Assembly: GCF_019913785.1 (NCBI RefSeq)
Contig: NZ_JAIOHK010000055.1
Location: 124,001 to 188,000 of the forward strand
DNA from: Altibacter sp.
GTDB taxonomy: Bacteria; Bacteroidota; Bacteroidia; Flavobacteriales; Flavobacteriaceae
Reading direction: 5' to 3'
Length of the DNA: 64,000 nucleotides
Within the stretch, counting starts at the first letter, position 1, and every line of letters begins with the position of its first letter. Positions 1 through 9,770 of the stretch are shown piece by piece. Below the pieces are notes generated by a model that did not search any database, was not told the origin of the DNA, and saw nothing but the letters and a program-made list of their open reading frames with translations. The position numbers were made by a program, and so were the translations under genes.

Positions 1-578
1 TTAGCGGAGCACGGGTGGATCTTTACGATACCTTTGAGAATAAGTTAAGCACCAAAACTACGGGAGCTGACGGAAAAGCCGATTTTATGGCTGAATGCGA
101 TAAGGAACACGTGATTCAAGGTGTGGCCCCAGGGTACGAAAGCAATGCAGTCACTGTCGCATCTGCCAATGATACGAAAGTATCCAGCTTGTTAGAAATG
201 CGCCCAATAGAAGAAATCATTTCCGATGATAGAGTGGTGCTTAATCCAATCTTATTCGATTTGAATAAACACAATATTAAGCCACAAGCGGCTTTCGAAT
301 TGGACAAATTGGTGGCCATTATGCAGAAATACCCGAATATGAAGATCAATGTGGAAAGTCATACGGACAATCGCTCCAGTGACCAATACAATTTGGATCT
401 TTCGGAACGGCGCGCACAATCTACCGTGCAATATGTGATCTCTAAAGGAATAGATGCCAGCCGTATTAGCGGTAAAGGATTTGGTGAAAGTAAGCCGGCT
501 GTAGACTGTGGTAATGCATGTACCGAAGCACAGCACCAAAAGAACAGACGATCCGAATTCATTATTATTGAACGATAG
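1..578 (+). CDS. OmpA-family outer membrane protein, C-terminal part (5' end outside window)
   Basis: The reading frame is open to the left edge, so this is the 3' end of a longer gene; the GTG at 15 is not its true start. The last ~110 residues form an OmpA-like peptidoglycan-binding domain: a beta strand rich in FDLNKH, then HTDNRSS, the LSERRAQ helix and a closing NRRSEF segment. The Asp and Arg that normally hold diaminopimelate are present in HTDN and ERRA. The part before it looks like the end of a carboxypeptidase-regulatory-like beta domain. In Bacteroidota this order often follows a WD40/PD40 region in large envelope proteins, but that part is not visible. It probably anchors the outer membrane to the cell wall. 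Confidence 0.85.
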   Translation, partial: SGARVDLYDTFENKLSTKTTGADGKADFMAECDKEHVIQGVAPGYESNAVTVASANDTKVSSLLEMRPIEEIISDDRVVLNPILFDLNKHNIKPQAAFELDKLVAIMQKYPNMKINVESHTDNRSSDQYNLDLSERRAQSTVQYVISKGIDASRISGKGFGESKPAVDCGNACTEAQHQKNRRSEFIIIER

Positions 579-600
579 GTCATTTTAACTACTACCAATA

Positions 601-639
601 AAAAACCCTTCACATTCTAGTGAGGGGTTTTTCTTTTTT
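601..639. terminator. Bidirectional intrinsic terminator
   Basis: A 13-bp stem (601-613 with 620-632, one G-T wobble) with a 6-base loop, flanked by A-rich sequence on the left and T-rich sequence on the right. It lies between two convergent genes and can serve both. Confidence 0.8.
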
Positions 640-640
640 A

Positions 641-2089
641 TTAATCTGAACGAATTTCTATCTCATCCAACTCATAAGTGCCATCATTCGCTGCGTCGCC
701 ACTACCTGTATATCTCCAAGCGATATATCCGGTCCCGGAAAGACATGAGAGATCAACAAACCCCGAAGGAAACCAATCGCCAAAAAAATCATCATCGTGG
801 ACCACATAGGCATCCGACAGCTGGCTCCAACTTGAAAGGGCAATGTGCTCCGGATTCCCATCCCAATCGTTTGAAAATACTACCTCCAAAATACTAGCAT
901 CGCTAAAGCTATTCGAAGTTTTGAAGGTCAGAGTTTCTCCCTCCTGTATATCAAAATTTAATTGTGGGGTGATTAGCCAACCTATAGAGCTGTCATCGCC
1001 TGATCCAAAGGATCCCATTCGCGCAGAAATTCCCAACGATGCATTGGTGCCATCGTCAAAAAAAGCTTCCCAGGTTTCAGTACCTGCTTCTATATAATTG
1101 GTCCAACCATTTCCATTAATGGCTTCACCGATAGTTTGTGCTTCAAAGAATTCACTAAAAAGAACGGTATTCCCTGTAGCATTTACAATTCCGCAGCTGA
1201 TCTCTTGTGGATCACAGCGGTCATTCGACTCAAAAACAATCCCGGTTGGATCATTGACCACAACATTCAATTCGTCACCAAAGAAATTATAGGTTAAAAT
1301 TCCATCCAAAGTGCCTCGACCAGACGGAAGCAGGAGCGATTTGAAATCGGCAAAAGTGGAGGTGCTAAAAATTACGGAGGCGCTTTCGGTACAACTTTCC
1401 AAAACGCGTTCTCCATCAAATACATCAAGGGGTTCGGCTGCAAATGTTTTAGGGTGTTCTCCTAGCACCTCGCTTCTGTGAAATTGTACATCGGCCAGGC
1501 GAATGTATAAATTGGTATGCGCTGCGTTTAATTCGTGTATTTCCAACTCTAAGGGGATAATAGACGCCACTACTGAATCTCTTTTCAGAAAGTGAAATAA
1601 TTGCGATTCGGCAATTTTCGAAACATTGTTTCGGTTGCGAAACCCCAAGGCTAACACCCCGCTATCGTAGCCCACAGACAATCCATTCAGTTTAACGAAT
1701 ACTCTTCGCCCAACCTCATAGGTGGTAAACAACGGATTGACATCGGCCAACAACTTCACACCAGCGTTTGGTTGTATCGAATCGTTTTGCAGAATCAATT
1801 CTTCAAAAAAGTTCCCTGCTTCGTCATTGGAAATAACAAACCCTTCAATATATAGATCGTTATCAGGGGTATCTTCAAAAGAGAGGATTTCAACTCCGTT
1901 AGTATTTATTTCCTGAAGCAGCAGCGTCCTAAGTGTTTGTATAGAAATAATATGTGCGGGGTTAATATCAATTCCCATTTCGTCTTGTGACGGAATATCA
2001 TAGGCATCATCGGCGACACATGAAAATATTGAGAATACGACCAGTACCGTGATAAAAATTTCAGAAAAATGTATTGTCTTCATGATCAA
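641..2089 (-). CDS. DUF5689 domain lipoprotein with choice-of-anchor J-like C-terminus
   Basis: An N-terminal hydrophobic stretch ends in FSIFSCVADD, a lipobox-type signal, so the mature protein is probably a lipoprotein of the cell envelope. Residues ~45-290 match what I know of DUF5689 (an OB-like domain seen in Bacteroidota surface proteins). Residues ~305-480 look like a jelly-roll choice-of-anchor J domain: FFEAQ, GW.NY, acidic loops, and a WRYTG...YELDEIEI ending. It sits 9 bp downstream of a TonB-dependent receptor gene on the same strand, so the two are very likely co-transcribed and act together at the outer membrane. The substrate is unknown. The alternative start at Met3 (2083) is equally possible. 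Confidence 0.8.
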   Translation of the reverse strand: MIMKTIHFSEIFITVLVVFSIFSCVADDAYDIPSQDEMGIDINPAHIISIQTLRTLLLQEINTNGVEILSFEDTPDNDLYIEGFVISNDEAGNFFEELILQNDSIQPNAGVKLLADVNPLFTTYEVGRRVFVKLNGLSVGYDSGVLALGFRNRNNVSKIAESQLFHFLKRDSVVASIIPLELEIHELNAAHTNLYIRLADVQFHRSEVLGEHPKTFAAEPLDVFDGERVLESCTESASVIFSTSTFADFKSLLLPSGRGTLDGILTYNFFGDELNVVVNDPTGIVFESNDRCDPQEISCGIVNATGNTVLFSEFFEAQTIGEAINGNGWTNYIEAGTETWEAFFDDGTNASLGISARMGSFGSGDDSSIGWLITPQLNFDIQEGETLTFKTSNSFSDASILEVVFSNDWDGNPEHIALSSWSQLSDAYVVHDDDFFGDWFPSGFVDLSCLSGTGYIAWRYTGSGDAANDGTYELDEIEIRSD

Positions 2090-2098
2090 AGTTTTTAA

Positions 2099-4966
2099 TT
2101 AGAATCGGATATAAAGATTTACATAGTAGGTGGTACCATTTCCGAAGAAATAACGATTCCCAAAAAGCGGGCGATCTCTATTTCTATCCTCCAGAACCCT
2201 TCTATAATCTGCGTATCTTGAATTTTCGAATCCCCCGGTGATGTATTCTTGATTCAATGCATTCTGAATGGCCGCAAAGAAACCAATATAATATTGCTTT
2301 ACCTTCCACGATTTTCCACCTACCACATTTAGTAGTACAAAGGCATCTAACTGTTCTTGCTGTAGCAAGTTTCGGGCAATACGCTCATCGTAATCATTAA
2401 AGGCTTGCCCAAAAGAATCGGTTGAAAAACCATCGGATCGTCTCAAGGCACTTATATCTATATATGAATTTGAAAAATAATTTCCGGTAACGCCTACCCA
2501 CCAAAACTCCGGTGAGCGATATTCGAACCCAATTTGATAGGCTCGTTCGGGCCCACTGGGAACATGGTAATACTTTAAGTTGGTCGTTCCCTTGCCTAGG
2601 GTTAACCTGTTATTTTCGATTCCTGCAATATTTTCAGCTCCTAAAAAATCTTCGGAAGTGAGATAATACCGTGGGTTATTGGTATAGAGATGTTGTCCCA
2701 CCGAAGCAGCCGCCTTTAGCTTGAATGTAGGAGTTAGCTGTGCTTCAACTCCCAACTCACCCCCCATCCTTCGGCTGCTCATACCTGTAATTATTTCCTG
2801 CAAAAAAGCACTGCCACCGTCCTTCCCTCTGGCCGATTCAGTAAAAAAGAACCCTATATCTGTTTGATCCGAAATCCCTGTATAATAGCCCGTCAGTCGT
2901 CCGCTTAACAGGGGCGAACGAAATATATAACTCGCTGCTACCAGCTTACTTTTTTCACTTTCCAAACCAAGTACCACATCATTGTTCTGTCTGGGATTGC
3001 TGAAGGCATTTCTCAGGGAAGGGGCTTTTGTAACAAATCCTGCATTTATATCCAACAAATGGCGTCCTGTAAGTTTATAGGTCAATCCTCCTTTGAAACC
3101 GAAATCGGTAAAGCTCAATTTTTCACCAGGACCCAACGACCACGCTTCCGGGAAATAACCATTTTCAAACCGCCCTATTCTTTGATATTGGGTCTGCGAA
3201 GCAGTTGCACCTATAAAGAAATCTATTTTCCGAAGGGTAAAGGAGCTTTGAGTAAAAGCGGAGAGGAGGCTCGCATTTAAGCGGTAATTGTACTTATAAC
3301 GGTCGCCCTCCATTACGATCCTATTCCTGTTTTGCAAATCGCTTTGGGCTACGTCAACAATCACTTCGTTTGAATCGCCTTCAGCAAAATAATCAACATC
3401 CAGAAAACCTGTACCTCCCAATAAGTCTTTGACTTCAGCAAAGTAATCGCTATGTAGGCTTCGGAATTCTATTCCTGCATTGAGAAATCCCTTTTCCGAT
3501 ATACGGCTGTTAAAAATAGTATTGAGACTAATTTGGGTATCATCGGTTCGATCTTCCTGTATTATATAAATTGAATTCCCCCCCTGGGCTTTTAAACGCT
3601 CATTGGCTTGGTACAGCGCGTTCCAATTCAACTGACCGTTATTTATAAATTCCTGTTCCGCTAGATAGGCGAGTTGATAATCGTAGGCAGACGAATGCTC
3701 GTTGCGAAGAAAATAACTGGGCAATCTCTGGTAATAATCTCCATAGGGATTTCGGGCGCCGCCAACATATATTTCCTGCTCCCCAACTGAAAGCAGTCGT
3801 GTTCCACCATAATCCAAACGGCTGCTAGCTGCCTTTCCAAATTGATACCCCAGGTTAGTGTTTAAGGTGGTATTTTGCTTGATTTTCCAGAAATGATTGA
3901 GCATGACAACGGGTTCATTTACCGAACGAATACGACTATTTCGTTTCTCCCCTTCGTAATACCCCCAATTTGGATTGTATCTAATGCCTTTTATGTCTTT
4001 TACTTCCTTGGTCATGGCTGTAGCACGTCCTCTACGGTTTGGTGTATAAAACCCGGTAATGTTTAGGCTGTGCTTCTCATTGAGTTTTTTTTCTACGGAA
4101 GCAAAGTATGAATTTGCATCGTACAAAGTCCCTTCTTGATACCCCTCGTTGCCAAATCTTCTGGATGCCAAAACCGAATACGACCAGCCTTTCAGCGATA
4201 ATCCACTATGATAGGATCCCATTACGCGTCCCAGATAACTTCTGTTAGCGCTCGCGGCAGATACCCGCCCGCCTTGCTTATATTGAGATGCGCGCATTAT
4301 TATATTGGTTGTCCCTCTAAGGCCTCCAAATGTATAGGCGTTGGACGCCAAGCCAAAGGAATGGTCTTGAATACGCTGAACATCATTCAACCCGCCCCAA
4401 TTGGCCCATTGTGGCCGACCAGTATACAGTTTATTCATTTCAATACCATTGATTAGAACTTTCTCGTATTGGTTATCCAATCCTCTTGGACGAAAAAAAG
4501 CCCCGCTAAAATCGTAGGCGGCCGCATTTAGAAATACATCCTTTGTAGCTTGTAATATTCCGGAGGTAGCCACCGAAATACCTTCTTCTTCATTCAACTC
4601 GGCATCACTCAGACTAATCAATCCTATCTCCGATTCGATTTGGGATACGTCTAACTCGAGTATCAACGGATCTAGATTGATTGGTTTACCATTTTGGATC
4701 GTTATTTGAACGCGCTGTTTTTGATAACCTAAGGCCTTTACGAGAAGCACCTGCTCGCCCTGTGGCAAATCGGCTCTTGAAAATAAAAAGTATCCTTTAC
4801 TATCGGTATATATGGAAAAATTACTTGCCTCGATTGCAATTTCGACATTGGAAATGCCCACTCCCGAATTCATATCTACCACCCGGCCTTTTACAACGCC
4901 TTCTTGAGCAAATCCTATTCCCGAGAAATATAGGACGAGGCATAAAACTGAAAGAATCGGTTTCAT
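2099..4966 (-). CDS. TonB-dependent receptor with carboxypeptidase-like N-terminal domain
   Basis: The 955-residue protein starts with a signal peptide (about residues 1-20), followed by a CarboxypepD-regulatory-like beta sandwich (~23-105), a plug domain (~130-250, with RGLDNQYEKVLINGIEMN) and a 22-strand-type outer membrane barrel ending in an aromatic residue (YIRF). This architecture marks TonB-driven importers of Bacteroidota. No SusD-like gene lies beside it, so it is not a classic polysaccharide utilisation pair. Its partner is the DUF5689 lipoprotein directly downstream, and a secreted endonuclease/phosphatase-family gene diverges from it. Import of a product released by that hydrolase is an inference. 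Confidence 0.9.
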   Translation of the reverse strand: MKPILSVLCLVLYFSGIGFAQEGVVKGRVVDMNSGVGISNVEIAIEASNFSIYTDSKGYFLFSRADLPQGEQVLLVKALGYQKQRVQITIQNGKPINLDPLILELDVSQIESEIGLISLSDAELNEEEGISVATSGILQATKDVFLNAAAYDFSGAFFRPRGLDNQYEKVLINGIEMNKLYTGRPQWANWGGLNDVQRIQDHSFGLASNAYTFGGLRGTTNIIMRASQYKQGGRVSAASANRSYLGRVMGSYHSGLSLKGWSYSVLASRRFGNEGYQEGTLYDANSYFASVEKKLNEKHSLNITGFYTPNRRGRATAMTKEVKDIKGIRYNPNWGYYEGEKRNSRIRSVNEPVVMLNHFWKIKQNTTLNTNLGYQFGKAASSRLDYGGTRLLSVGEQEIYVGGARNPYGDYYQRLPSYFLRNEHSSAYDYQLAYLAEQEFINNGQLNWNALYQANERLKAQGGNSIYIIQEDRTDDTQISLNTIFNSRISEKGFLNAGIEFRSLHSDYFAEVKDLLGGTGFLDVDYFAEGDSNEVIVDVAQSDLQNRNRIVMEGDRYKYNYRLNASLLSAFTQSSFTLRKIDFFIGATASQTQYQRIGRFENGYFPEAWSLGPGEKLSFTDFGFKGGLTYKLTGRHLLDINAGFVTKAPSLRNAFSNPRQNNDVVLGLESEKSKLVAASYIFRSPLLSGRLTGYYTGISDQTDIGFFFTESARGKDGGSAFLQEIITGMSSRRMGGELGVEAQLTPTFKLKAAASVGQHLYTNNPRYYLTSEDFLGAENIAGIENNRLTLGKGTTNLKYYHVPSGPERAYQIGFEYRSPEFWWVGVTGNYFSNSYIDISALRRSDGFSTDSFGQAFNDYDERIARNLLQQEQLDAFVLLNVVGGKSWKVKQYYIGFFAAIQNALNQEYITGGFENSRYADYRRVLEDRNRDRPLFGNRYFFGNGTTYYVNLYIRF

Positions 4967-5301
4967 TTGTGGTGTGAACTAAAATTGAATAAAACCGGAG
5001 AGAACCGAAAATTAGGTGTTTTGGCTGAATAATCCCACTACAGAATATGCTAGTAGGGTTTGTATTTATTCCGAAAAATTTATATGCTATAAAGTTTCAA
5101 GTTCTTCGAAAGCGCTCAACCTATTCATTTTACTGATGTCTGTGATTTTTTTGTTCTGATTTAGGGTTCTAAATATATTGGAGTTCCCAGCCAAAAAAGA
5201 GGGCTAGTAATTCTTGAATTACGTGAACATCTCAATTTAATAGCCTTATTCAGGATGTAAACTCTGTTACTTTTGAAAGAAATAACTATTAACATTTCAA
5301 T
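4967..5301. other. Divergent intergenic region between TonB receptor and endonuclease-like gene
   Basis: 335 bases without a supported gene. It must hold the promoters of the two divergent genes; one -7 box for the rightward gene is listed separately. I see no strong palindrome or hairpin. Confidence 0.5.
5268..5275 (+). promoter_or_regulatory. Candidate Bacteroidota -7 box for the endonuclease-like gene
   Basis: TACTTTTG matches the Bacteroidota -7 consensus TAnnTTTG and lies 26 bases before the ATG at 5302. There is no clear TTG at -33. Confidence 0.4.
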
Positions 5302-6360
5302 ATGAGAGTGCTCCTCTATTTTCTTGCTTTCCTTAGTATTGAAAACACCATTTGCTATGGACAGCAGAAGGAGGTATATAAAATACACACGATTGCATTT
5401 TATAATCTAGAAAATCTATTTGACCATCTAGATGATCCCATCACATTTGACAATGACCGAACGCCCACAGGAAAAGATCACTGGACCGCGGAGAACTACC
5501 ATGCAAAATTAAAGAACATGGCTCGCGTAATAGCTGAAATAGGTCGGGACGTAACGGGGACTGCCCCGGTCATTTTTGGGGTTTGTGAAATAGAAAATCG
5601 AACGGTGCTTGAAGAGCTGCTGAATCAGGAACCCCTGATAAATTACAATTACGGCATAGTGCATTTTGATTCTCCCGATAGGCGGGGCATCGACGTAGCC
5701 TTATTGTATCAGAAAAAGAACTTTACACCTACGCACTATAAGGTTATTCCATTACTTATATACGATGATAACGATACTTCAAAACGTATATATACCAGAG
5801 ACCAGCTAGTGGTAAGCGGTATGCTAGATGGGGAGCAAATACATATAATTGTAAATCATTGGCCTTCCCGCTCAGGAGGAGAGGCAAGAAGCAGGCCCAA
5901 GCGAATCAAAGCCGCCACCTTGAACAGGCGGATCATCGATTCCCTTTTTAGTGATAACCCTTATGCAAAAATAATTACCATGGGAGATTTAAATGATGAT
6001 CCCATAAGTCCAAGTGTAAAAAAAGTTTTAAAAACCGAAAGAAAACAAAACAAGGTACCATTAAAGGGATTGTACAATCCTATGGAAGAAATGTATAAAT
6101 TGGGTTTGGGCACGTTGGCCTGGCGTGACAATTGGAATTTATTTGACCAGATCATTGTTTCGGAAGCATTTCTGAAAAAAGACTATACAACCTATCAGTT
6201 TTATAAGGCGGGAATATACAACCAAGCCTATCTAATTGCCTCAACAGGACCTTACGCCGGCTATCCCTTCCGAAGCTTTACCGATGGTGGATTTACAGGT
6301 GGTTTTAGTGATCATTTCCCGGTTTACATATATTTAATTAAAAATGCGAACAGTCCATAA
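5302..6360 (+). CDS. Secreted endonuclease/exonuclease/phosphatase family protein
   Basis: The 352-residue protein carries an N-terminal hydrophobic segment ending at CYGQ, consistent with export. The rest is one EEP (DNase I-like) domain: GVCEIENR supplies the metal-binding Glu, VNHWPSRSGG is the catalytic His region, MGDLNDDP the Asp/Asn pair and FSDHFPV the C-terminal Asp-His pair. All key residues of the fold are present, so it should be an active metal-dependent phosphodiesterase or phosphatase. The substrate (extracellular DNA, nucleotides or another phosphoester) cannot be told from sequence. It diverges from a TonB receptor/DUF5689 pair, a placement that suggests a shared role in using a phosphorylated substrate (inference). 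Confidence 0.85.
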   Translation: MRVLLYFLAFLSIENTICYGQQKEVYKIHTIAFYNLENLFDHLDDPITFDNDRTPTGKDHWTAENYHAKLKNMARVIAEIGRDVTGTAPVIFGVCEIENRTVLEELLNQEPLINYNYGIVHFDSPDRRGIDVALLYQKKNFTPTHYKVIPLLIYDDNDTSKRIYTRDQLVVSGMLDGEQIHIIVNHWPSRSGGEARSRPKRIKAATLNRRIIDSLFSDNPYAKIITMGDLNDDPISPSVKKVLKTERKQNKVPLKGLYNPMEEMYKLGLGTLAWRDNWNLFDQIIVSEAFLKKDYTTYQFYKAGIYNQAYLIASTGPYAGYPFRSFTDGGFTGGFSDHFPVYIYLIKNANSP

Positions 6361-6368
6361 AATATAAA

Positions 6369-6408
6369 GGGGCTGTCTTTAGAGTTTTAATACACTATAG
6401 ACAGCCTC
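6369..6408. terminator. Intrinsic terminator between convergent genes
   Basis: A 14-bp imperfect stem (6369-6382 with 6395-6408, two non-Watson-Crick positions) sits between the convergent stops at 6360 and 6424. Confidence 0.7.
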
Positions 6409-6423
6409 ATTTATAAATTCATT

Positions 6424-6867
6424 TTAATCAAACCACTGTTGCCAAGGGATTCTAGACAGCATTAAAATTAATGCCAGAGTATAAAAGATGGTAAGGCTTT
6501 TAAATTTGGGTTTAGACACCAGTTTCTTTTTATGCTTTGAATAACCAACGGTGATTAGTACCACCACAAATAACATGATCAGCGGGTGTTCAACAGCATA
6601 TAATCGAAATTCAGAATTTTTCATGATCTCTCCCATACCCACATTGGATATATTTTCAAGTCCGAAGGGAGAAACAAAAAATAAAATTAGTCCTATTAAA
6701 AACTGTAGATGTGTTACAATAAGCGCAAAAAGTGCCAGTCTAAAATCTTTAGGACCGTATTCTTTTCCGGTAACGAGTCCGGCTACTGCATTGATCGTAG
6801 CAATTACGACCACGAATAATACCAGGTAGGCCCACCAAGAGTGAATAAATTGAATTGTTGTATACAT
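6424..6867 (-). CDS. Small four-helix membrane protein (flavobacterial 'cytochrome B'-like)
   Basis: From the ATG at 6867 it gives 147 residues with four hydrophobic helices (about residues 7-27, 43-63, 82-102 and 118-138). His at FIHSWW, THLQF and VEHPL are spaced as possible heme ligands, which is why relatives are often labelled cytochrome B; that label is not proven. The longer reading from 6891 is unlikely, because a -7 promoter box covers that start. It is monocistronic, between a terminator on each side. Confidence 0.7.
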   Translation of the reverse strand: MYTTIQFIHSWWAYLVLFVVVIATINAVAGLVTGKEYGPKDFRLALFALIVTHLQFLIGLILFFVSPFGLENISNVGMGEIMKNSEFRLYAVEHPLIMLFVVVLITVGYSKHKKKLVSKPKFKSLTIFYTLALILMLSRIPWQQWFD

Positions 6868-6888
6868 AGTCGTTGGTTTTAAGTTCCC

Positions 6889-6896
6889 CAAAGGTA
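6889..6896 (-). promoter_or_regulatory. Candidate -7 box for the four-helix membrane protein
   Basis: On the minus strand it reads TACCTTTG, a full match to TAnnTTTG, 22 bases before the ATG at 6867. It supports choosing that start over 6891. Confidence 0.45.
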
Positions 6897-6910
6897 GGAA
6901 TAATTAGCAT

Positions 6911-6942
6911 AAAAAAGAGGCTGCTAATACTAGCAGCCTCTT
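6911..6942 (-). terminator. Intrinsic terminator after TonB receptor gene
   Basis: A perfect 12-bp stem (6915-6926 with 6931-6942) with a 4-base loop, and an A-run at 6911-6916 that becomes a U-run for leftward transcripts. It ends the gene whose stop is at 6973. Confidence 0.85.
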
Positions 6943-6972
6943 AAATGTGTGAGGTTAAAGATTAACTAATGA

Positions 6973-9585
6973 TTAAAAAGAATATTTAATCGATCCGTTA
7001 AAGGTTCTACCGTTGGTTGTATAATATCCAAACGCATCGCTATTTGCTAGTCTAACAAAATCAAATACATTAAATACATTTCCTCTAAAAGTAAGATCGT
7101 TACTTCCAAGGTTGAAATTGTATGTAATACCGGCATCTGTAATAGCATAAGGGCTCAATCTAGTTGGCATATAACCACTAGCAGTTGTATTTACGTCTGT
7201 AAATTCATAATGACGTTCTTGGTGCTTAATACTTGCATCAACACTAAGTCCTTTTACAATTTTTACAATACCTCCAAGTCCCAACGTAAGTTGTGGCGCA
7301 GTAGATACTTTTACACCATCACGGTCAACACCTTCAGTTTCTGAAAGAAGTGATCCGTCAGCATCATCATAGATGAATACATTTGATTCTCCTTTGTAAA
7401 TCCAGCGTCCACCAGACATATACCCGGTTAAGGTCAACCAATCTGCTGCTCTAAAATAAATATCCAGCTCGGCACCTGTGTGGAATTGTCTAATTCCTCT
7501 TTGGATAATATTTATTTCGATATCGTCTTCTTCGTCTATAGTACCCATGTCATCAACTCCAGAATCAGCTATAGTTCTATTATCCCAATCGGTCACGTAG
7601 GCATTGAAGTTAGCTTTCAATCTACCAGACTTATAATGATACCCTGCCTCAAATGAAGTGATCTCCTCATTGTCTACTTCGGGATTTTGAACTATTTCGT
7701 TTGAATTTCTGATATTTACGAAAATATTATCTAAATAAGGTTGTCTTGAATAGAAACCTGCATTGGCAAAGATCTTGTGGTCTTCAGCAATGGTATAGGA
7801 AACACCCCCTTTTACATTGTATCCTGTCTTGCTTAGTTTGTCAGATTTTCCTAATCCGTCAGTATCTTCTATAAATCGGCCGTCTCTTTGATAGGACTGA
7901 TTAGAGAATGCTCCCTGAACAAAGGCTGAAAATACGTCTGTTGCATATTCCATTTGTCCAAAAACTCCTTGATAGTTAATGTTTTCCGAATAATCGTAAC
8001 CAACTCTTTCTCCTTCGTCCGCAAAATTGAAAAGTGCCGCCCATGGTTTTGGGTCGTATTCTGCTGTGATTAACAATCCAGCCTCATCAGTTCCGTTGTC
8101 ATCCCAGCCGGATAAGCCGAATAAGTCTGTAACTTGTCTAAAGTGATCTCCTCTATAAAAACGAAGATCGGCTCCAACATTCACAGAGAAATTATCGGAA
8201 AACTCATGTCCTAAATTGGTTACAAGACCAAACCAATTGTGATTGTTTACCGATGCTCTTCGAGCATATCCTGAGCCAAATTCACCACCAAAATCTCCAC
8301 CAACACCAACCATGGCATTGTTTTCAGCAATAGCATCCCAATCTATTTGACCAATTAGGGGCCCATCACCATCGGGATCTTCGGTTCTTTTTCTAGCCGA
8401 ACTAGAACCTAAATTGCCGGTTCCTCCACCACGACCCCAAGAAGCATACGCCACTGTAGATAGGTCAGTCTTATCACTCATAGTCCAATCCCAGTTTAAG
8501 TTAATTACCGGTTTGTGGTAGTAGTTTTGTCTTTCAGAAACAATGCCATCAGAAGTATATCCCCAATGCTCATTAAATTTTGGGTCTGCAGCGATACGTT
8601 CTTTTGATTGCGACCATTTTTGACCATGCAATTGTGGCGCTCCAGTAACTATGAAATTGAATGCGTGTGTATCATTAGGCTTATATCCGGCAGCAAAATA
8701 ATAGGTTTGTCCTTCACCATAGGTTCCTTTAGACCATTTTCTATGTGCTTGCCAGTAATCTACCATCACTGAAAATGCCCATCCACTATCGTTTAGTCCA
8801 GTGTTATAGGCTACGGTTCCTTTGGCGTAACTATCGTTACCACCTAAGAAACGTGCAAATCCACCAGCTTGTCTATCGGCCGCCTTCATTACAATATTTA
8901 CAGTACCCCCAACTGACGAAATTGCCAGTTTAGAAGCTCCAAGTCCTCTCTGAACCTGAACAGCGCTTGCCACATCTGCAACACCTGCCCAGTTGGACCA
9001 ATATACCAACCCATCTTCCATTCCGTTTACGGGTTGTCCGTTTAACAAAATTCCGATGTTATTTTGTTCAAAACCTCGTAAATACATTTGAGAATCCCCA
9101 AATCCACTTTCTCCGGAAACATGAATAGACGGAGAGTTTTTAATGATTTCAGAAACTTCTACGTTACCCACACCTCTTCTTTGAATTTCTTCCGCAGAAA
9201 TAGTTGTTACAGCAACTGGCGTTTTTCTTCCTCCCGCGAGGTCAATAACACCGCTACCAATAATAACCACTTCGCTAAGGGCATCCGAATCTAAATCTAA
9301 GCTGATAGATCCTAAATTTGCTGTCCCGTTAACTAAGGTGTAACTTACTTTTTTAGATGTATACCCAACATAAGAAACTGTAACAGTTCCCTGGTTTTTA
9401 GCTACATTCAATGTAAAATTTCCGTCCATATCGGCAACAGTACCATTCATGGTTCCTGTTTCTATGACGTTAGCGCTAGGAAGTGTGTCTCCCGAATCGC
9501 TGTCCATTAAGGTTCCTGTTACAGTTCCTTGAGAAAAAGCAGTAAAACTGCCCAATAGTAAAATGAAAAGTAAAAGTTTTTTCAT
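6973..9585 (-). CDS. TonB-dependent receptor
   Basis: The 870-residue protein has a signal peptide (about 1-18), a CarboxypepD-regulatory-like domain (~20-105), a plug (~120-235, with TPVAVTTISAEEI, YLRGFEQNNIGILLNG and GGTVNIVMKA) and a long barrel ending in KYSF. It is an outer membrane active transporter energised by TonB. There is no SusD partner or TonB-box-linked substrate gene nearby; both sides are closed by terminators or a promoter, so it is a single-gene unit. The ligand (siderophore, vitamin, peptide or other) cannot be deduced. Confidence 0.9.
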   Translation of the reverse strand: MKKLLLFILLLGSFTAFSQGTVTGTLMDSDSGDTLPSANVIETGTMNGTVADMDGNFTLNVAKNQGTVTVSYVGYTSKKVSYTLVNGTANLGSISLDLDSDALSEVVIIGSGVIDLAGGRKTPVAVTTISAEEIQRRGVGNVEVSEIIKNSPSIHVSGESGFGDSQMYLRGFEQNNIGILLNGQPVNGMEDGLVYWSNWAGVADVASAVQVQRGLGASKLAISSVGGTVNIVMKAADRQAGGFARFLGGNDSYAKGTVAYNTGLNDSGWAFSVMVDYWQAHRKWSKGTYGEGQTYYFAAGYKPNDTHAFNFIVTGAPQLHGQKWSQSKERIAADPKFNEHWGYTSDGIVSERQNYYHKPVINLNWDWTMSDKTDLSTVAYASWGRGGGTGNLGSSSARKRTEDPDGDGPLIGQIDWDAIAENNAMVGVGGDFGGEFGSGYARRASVNNHNWFGLVTNLGHEFSDNFSVNVGADLRFYRGDHFRQVTDLFGLSGWDDNGTDEAGLLITAEYDPKPWAALFNFADEGERVGYDYSENINYQGVFGQMEYATDVFSAFVQGAFSNQSYQRDGRFIEDTDGLGKSDKLSKTGYNVKGGVSYTIAEDHKIFANAGFYSRQPYLDNIFVNIRNSNEIVQNPEVDNEEITSFEAGYHYKSGRLKANFNAYVTDWDNRTIADSGVDDMGTIDEEDDIEINIIQRGIRQFHTGAELDIYFRAADWLTLTGYMSGGRWIYKGESNVFIYDDADGSLLSETEGVDRDGVKVSTAPQLTLGLGGIVKIVKGLSVDASIKHQERHYEFTDVNTTASGYMPTRLSPYAITDAGITYNFNLGSNDLTFRGNVFNVFDFVRLANSDAFGYYTTNGRTFNGSIKYSF

Positions 9586-9616
9586 ATGTGTTAGTTTTAG
9601 TTAAATAAATTTGGCG

Positions 9617-9624
9617 CAAAAGTA
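9617..9624 (-). promoter_or_regulatory. Candidate -7 box for the second TonB receptor
   Basis: The minus strand reads TACTTTTG (TAnnTTTG consensus), 32 bases before the ATG at 9585. Confidence 0.45.
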
Positions 9625-9770
9625 ATTTAAAAAATACTTTTACAGCACACCTGAGGTTAAGAAAATAATAACTCCTCTTAGTGGCTAAAATTACTGTGAA
9701 TTATGTAAGGTATTAGGAAACAGCCGTTTAATTAATAAACAATCTTATCAACATTTTAACATTTTATTCA

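Noticed and set aside
2099-9585. Polysaccharide utilisation locus around the TonB receptors
   Set aside because: There is no SusD-like lipoprotein, glycoside hydrolase or sulfatase in the neighbourhood.
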